From Deltaproteobacteria bacterium (GTDB lineage: Bacteria > Desulfobacterota > GWC2-55-46), in assembly GCA_016182705.1 (NCBI GenBank), contig JACPGA010000018.1, positions 1 through 8,081 on the forward strand: a stretch of DNA of 8,081 nt. The letters are read 5' to 3'. The position numbers and the translations under genes are program-made. This document shows, piece by piece, positions 6,430 to 8,081 of the stretch. Each line of letters starts with the position of its first letter. Position 1 is the stretch's first letter. The notes beneath the pieces are model-generated. The model had not been told where the DNA came from. It ran no database searches and saw only the letters and a list, made by a program, of their open reading frames with translations.

Positions 6430-6468
6430 GCGGGCGTGGTTCAATGGTAGAATGACTGCTTCCCAAGC
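6430..6468 (+). pseudogene. 5' half of a tRNA-Gly (anticodon CCC), truncated
   Basis: Thirty-nine bases match the first half of a bacterial tRNA-Gly: acceptor strand GCGGGCG, positions 8-9 TG, D-arm GTTC AATGGTA GAAT, anticodon stem ACTGC, loop TTCCCAA with anticodon CCC, then the first two bases of the 3' anticodon stem (GC). It then runs into TTCCCCCCAAAAA. No CGCCCGC acceptor partner or T-arm follows before ispD, so it cannot fold into a tRNA. Breakage inside the anticodon stem-loop is a position used by some tyrosine recombinases, but no integrase or second half is in the window. It would be co-transcribed with the PIN-TRAM gene. Confidence 0.6.
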
Positions 6469-6539
6469 TTCCCCCCAAAAATCCCTTTAATTCGCTCTGT
6501 ATTTCAATTAAACTGTCTTTTTTAATTTGCAATGTTTCA

Positions 6540-6655
6540 TCGCGAGTAGCATTGAGGCGATCTCCAGCATTTCCCCCTCTCCCCTTGTGGGAGAGGGCTG
6601 GGGAGAGGGGGGAATTTCATTGTTAGCTCTGCCAAGGCTTCTCGCAGGCTCGCGA
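6540..6655. repeat. GC-rich palindromic interspersed repeat (REP/MITE-like)
   Basis: CCCCCTCTCCCC (6573-6584) pairs perfectly with GGGGAGAGGGGG (6600-6611), extended by TT/AA across one bulged G; the apical segment is TTGTGGGAGAGGGCT. A second, competing stem CCCTCTCCC/GGGAGAGGG exists inside it. Flanking heptamers TCGCGAG (6540-6546) and CTCGCGA (6649-6655) are inverted copies and could mark the ends of a small non-autonomous element of about 116 bases. Runs of this CCCTCTCCC type are widespread as dispersed repeats in proteobacterial genomes. Together with the tRNA-Gly fragment and an AT-rich stretch (6470-6535) with nothing recognisable, it fills the 266-base gap between the PIN-TRAM gene and ispD. 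Confidence 0.65.
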
Positions 6656-6684
6656 CATCATCCGAAGTTAATACAAACCGGAAA

Positions 6685-7398
6685 ATGACGAAACCCTCCT
6701 TAAAAAAAACTGTCGCCATAATACCGTCCGCCGGCATGGGCCGCAGGATGGGCTCAAGGAAGAAGAACTATCTTACGCTCCTTGACAGGCCGGTCCTCGC
6801 TTATACGCTGGCGGCCTTTGAAAACGCGGCTTCCATCCATTCCGTCATAATCGTCGTGCCGCCCGGCGACGAATCGTTCTGCAGGAACGAGATAGTATCG
6901 AAGTACGGTTTCAAAAAAATCGCCGCCGTGGTCGCGGGCGGGGATGAACGGCAGGACTCCGTAAAAAACGGCATAAAAGCCGCTGGCAAGGGCTTTCATA
7001 TAATCGCCGTGCACGACGGCGCGCGCCCCCTTGTGACTCCTGATATAATTGACCGTACAATCGAAGCCGCCCTGGAGCACGGGGCAGCCATAGCCGCCGT
7101 GCCTGTAAAAGACACGGTAAAGGAATCATCCGGCGGGTTTGTGCGGCGCACCGTGCCGAGAGAAGCCCTGCTTTCAGTGCAGACCCCGCAGGCCTTCACA
7201 AGGGAGACGCTTGAAGCGGCTTTCAAAAAGGCCAGCGAAGACGGCTTCATGGGCACAGACGAGAGCTCTCTTGTGGAAAGGGCGGGCTTTGCCGTAAGGG
7301 TCATAGAGGGCTCATACGAGAACATAAAGATAACTACCCCTGAGGACCTGGCCTTTGCAGAATGCATACTGAAACTCAGGCTTGGAGCTGATAAATGA
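6685..7398 (+). CDS. ispD: 2-C-methyl-D-erythritol 4-phosphate cytidylyltransferase
   Basis: Third step of the non-mevalonate pathway: couples CTP with 2-C-methyl-D-erythritol 4-phosphate to give CDP-ME in the cytoplasm. The 237-residue protein is the family length. The CTP-binding start [13 protein letters not shown] (11-23) is followed by KKNYLTL, where Lys27 aligns with the catalytic lysine of the PKQY motif in E. coli; Asn28 replaces the usual Gln. [16 protein letters not shown] (82-97), VHDGARPLV (109-117), the VPVKDTV block, [15 protein letters not shown] and [11 protein letters not shown] complete the IspD signature. ATG 6685 gives the right N-terminus, but the upstream CCGGAAA is a poor ribosome site. 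The intruding repeat element separates it from the PIN-TRAM gene, possibly weakening coupling. Its stop overlaps the ispF ATG (ATGA). Confidence 0.95.
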   Translation: MTKPSLKKTVAIIPSAGMGRRMGSRKKNYLTLLDRPVLAYTLAAFENAASIHSVIIVVPPGDESFCRNEIVSKYGFKKIAAVVAGGDERQDSVKNGIKAAGKGFHIIAVHDGARPLVTPDIIDRTIEAALEHGAAIAAVPVKDTVKESSGGFVRRTVPREALLSVQTPQAFTRETLEAAFKKASEDGFMGTDESSLVERAGFAVRVIEGSYENIKITTPEDLAFAECILKLRLGADK

Positions 7399-7631
7399 TG
7401 AGGACAGGTTTCGGGTACGACGTCCACAGGCTTGTGGAGGGCAGGAAACTCATACTGGGCGGGGTCGAAGTGCCTTTTGAAAAGGGCCTTCTCGGGCACT
7501 CTGACGCTGATGTGCTTCTGCACGCGGTGATAGACGCGCTCATCGGCGCGGCAGGCCTCGGAGACATAGGCAAGCACTTTCCTCCCACAGATAACACGTT
7601 CAAGGACATATCGAGCATCGCGCTCCTTTAG
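7395..7631 (+). CDS. ispF: 2-C-methyl-D-erythritol 2,4-cyclodiphosphate synthase, N-terminal half up to an in-frame TAG
   Basis: IspF cyclises the CDP-ME phosphate to MEcPP, the step after IspE in the MEP pathway, as a trimer with one zinc per active site. The zinc ligands are present: Asp9 and His11 in FGYDVHRL and His43 in [34 protein letters not shown] follows. The frame ends at codon 79, TAG (7629-7631), just after SIALL. The protein continues in the same frame beyond it, so this is an internal stop, not a natural end. GGAG (7384-7387) seven bases upstream fixes the start. If real, the product lacks over half of the fold and would be inactive. Confidence 0.9.
   Translation: MMRTGFGYDVHRLVEGRKLILGGVEVPFEKGLLGHSDADVLLHAVIDALIGAAGLGDIGKHFPPTDNTFKDISSIALL

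Positions 7632-8081
<450 letters not shown>

Noticed and set aside
6430..6500. A complete tRNA-Gly gene
   Set aside because: No T-arm and no CGCCCGC acceptor strand follow; only the 5' half is present.
6537..6737. A 66-residue minus-strand frame including PSPLPQGERGK
   Set aside because: That string is the usual translation of the CCCTCTCCC repeat and the rest overlaps the true ispD start; no conserved protein is seen.

Overview
The window looks like a chromosomal segment of a Gram-negative bacterium. It encodes two predicted outer-membrane lipoproteins, a class II ribonucleotide reductase, a CarD-type regulator and the non-mevalonate (MEP) isoprenoid genes. Moderately high GC with heavy use of ATA (Ile) and AGG (Arg), plus this gene set, recalls deltaproteobacterial, Nitrospirota or similar lineages. 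No rRNA or complete species marker is present, so this placement is an inference.

Layout. Positions 1-1707 are read leftward: a thioredoxin (trxA) with a strong promoter and a possible 29-codon leader ORF, a rho-independent terminator, a TlpA-like thiol-disulfide lipoprotein with its own candidate promoter, a hairpin, and the start of the B12-dependent ribonucleotide reductase (nrdJ), which runs off the left edge. Everything from about 1790 to the right edge reads rightward: a small conserved-looking hypothetical gene, a 0.3 kb intergenic stretch with a terminator-like hairpin followed by a promoter candidate, a secreted protein of about 15 TPR units, an overlapping LolB-like lipoprotein, then a new transcription unit with carD, a YacL-type membrane PIN-TRAM protein, ispD, ispF and the start of gltX. 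The order PIN-TRAM, ispD, ispF, gltX is also known from Bacillus subtilis, and CarD beside ispD-ispF is known from actinobacteria, so this is an old conserved housekeeping neighbourhood.

How the genes fit together. The leftward genes form a thiol-redox and nucleotide-reduction group (thioredoxin is a usual reductant of ribonucleotide reductase). The TPR and LolB-like pair probably serves the envelope. CarD would tune transcription of essential promoters, IspD and IspF make MEP isoprenoid precursors, and GltX charges tRNA-Glu.

The unusual part is 5.1-7.7 kb. carD has a frameshift best explained by loss of one GACA unit. ispF has a single in-frame TAG in an otherwise full-length, well-conserved reading frame. 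The operon is opened between the PIN-TRAM gene and ispD by about 266 bp holding the 5' half of a tRNA-Gly and a GC-rich palindromic repeat. Each could be a sequencing or assembly fault, but together they are the part most worth rechecking. I found no CRISPR array, transposase, toxin-antitoxin pair, phage gene or obvious new defence system.
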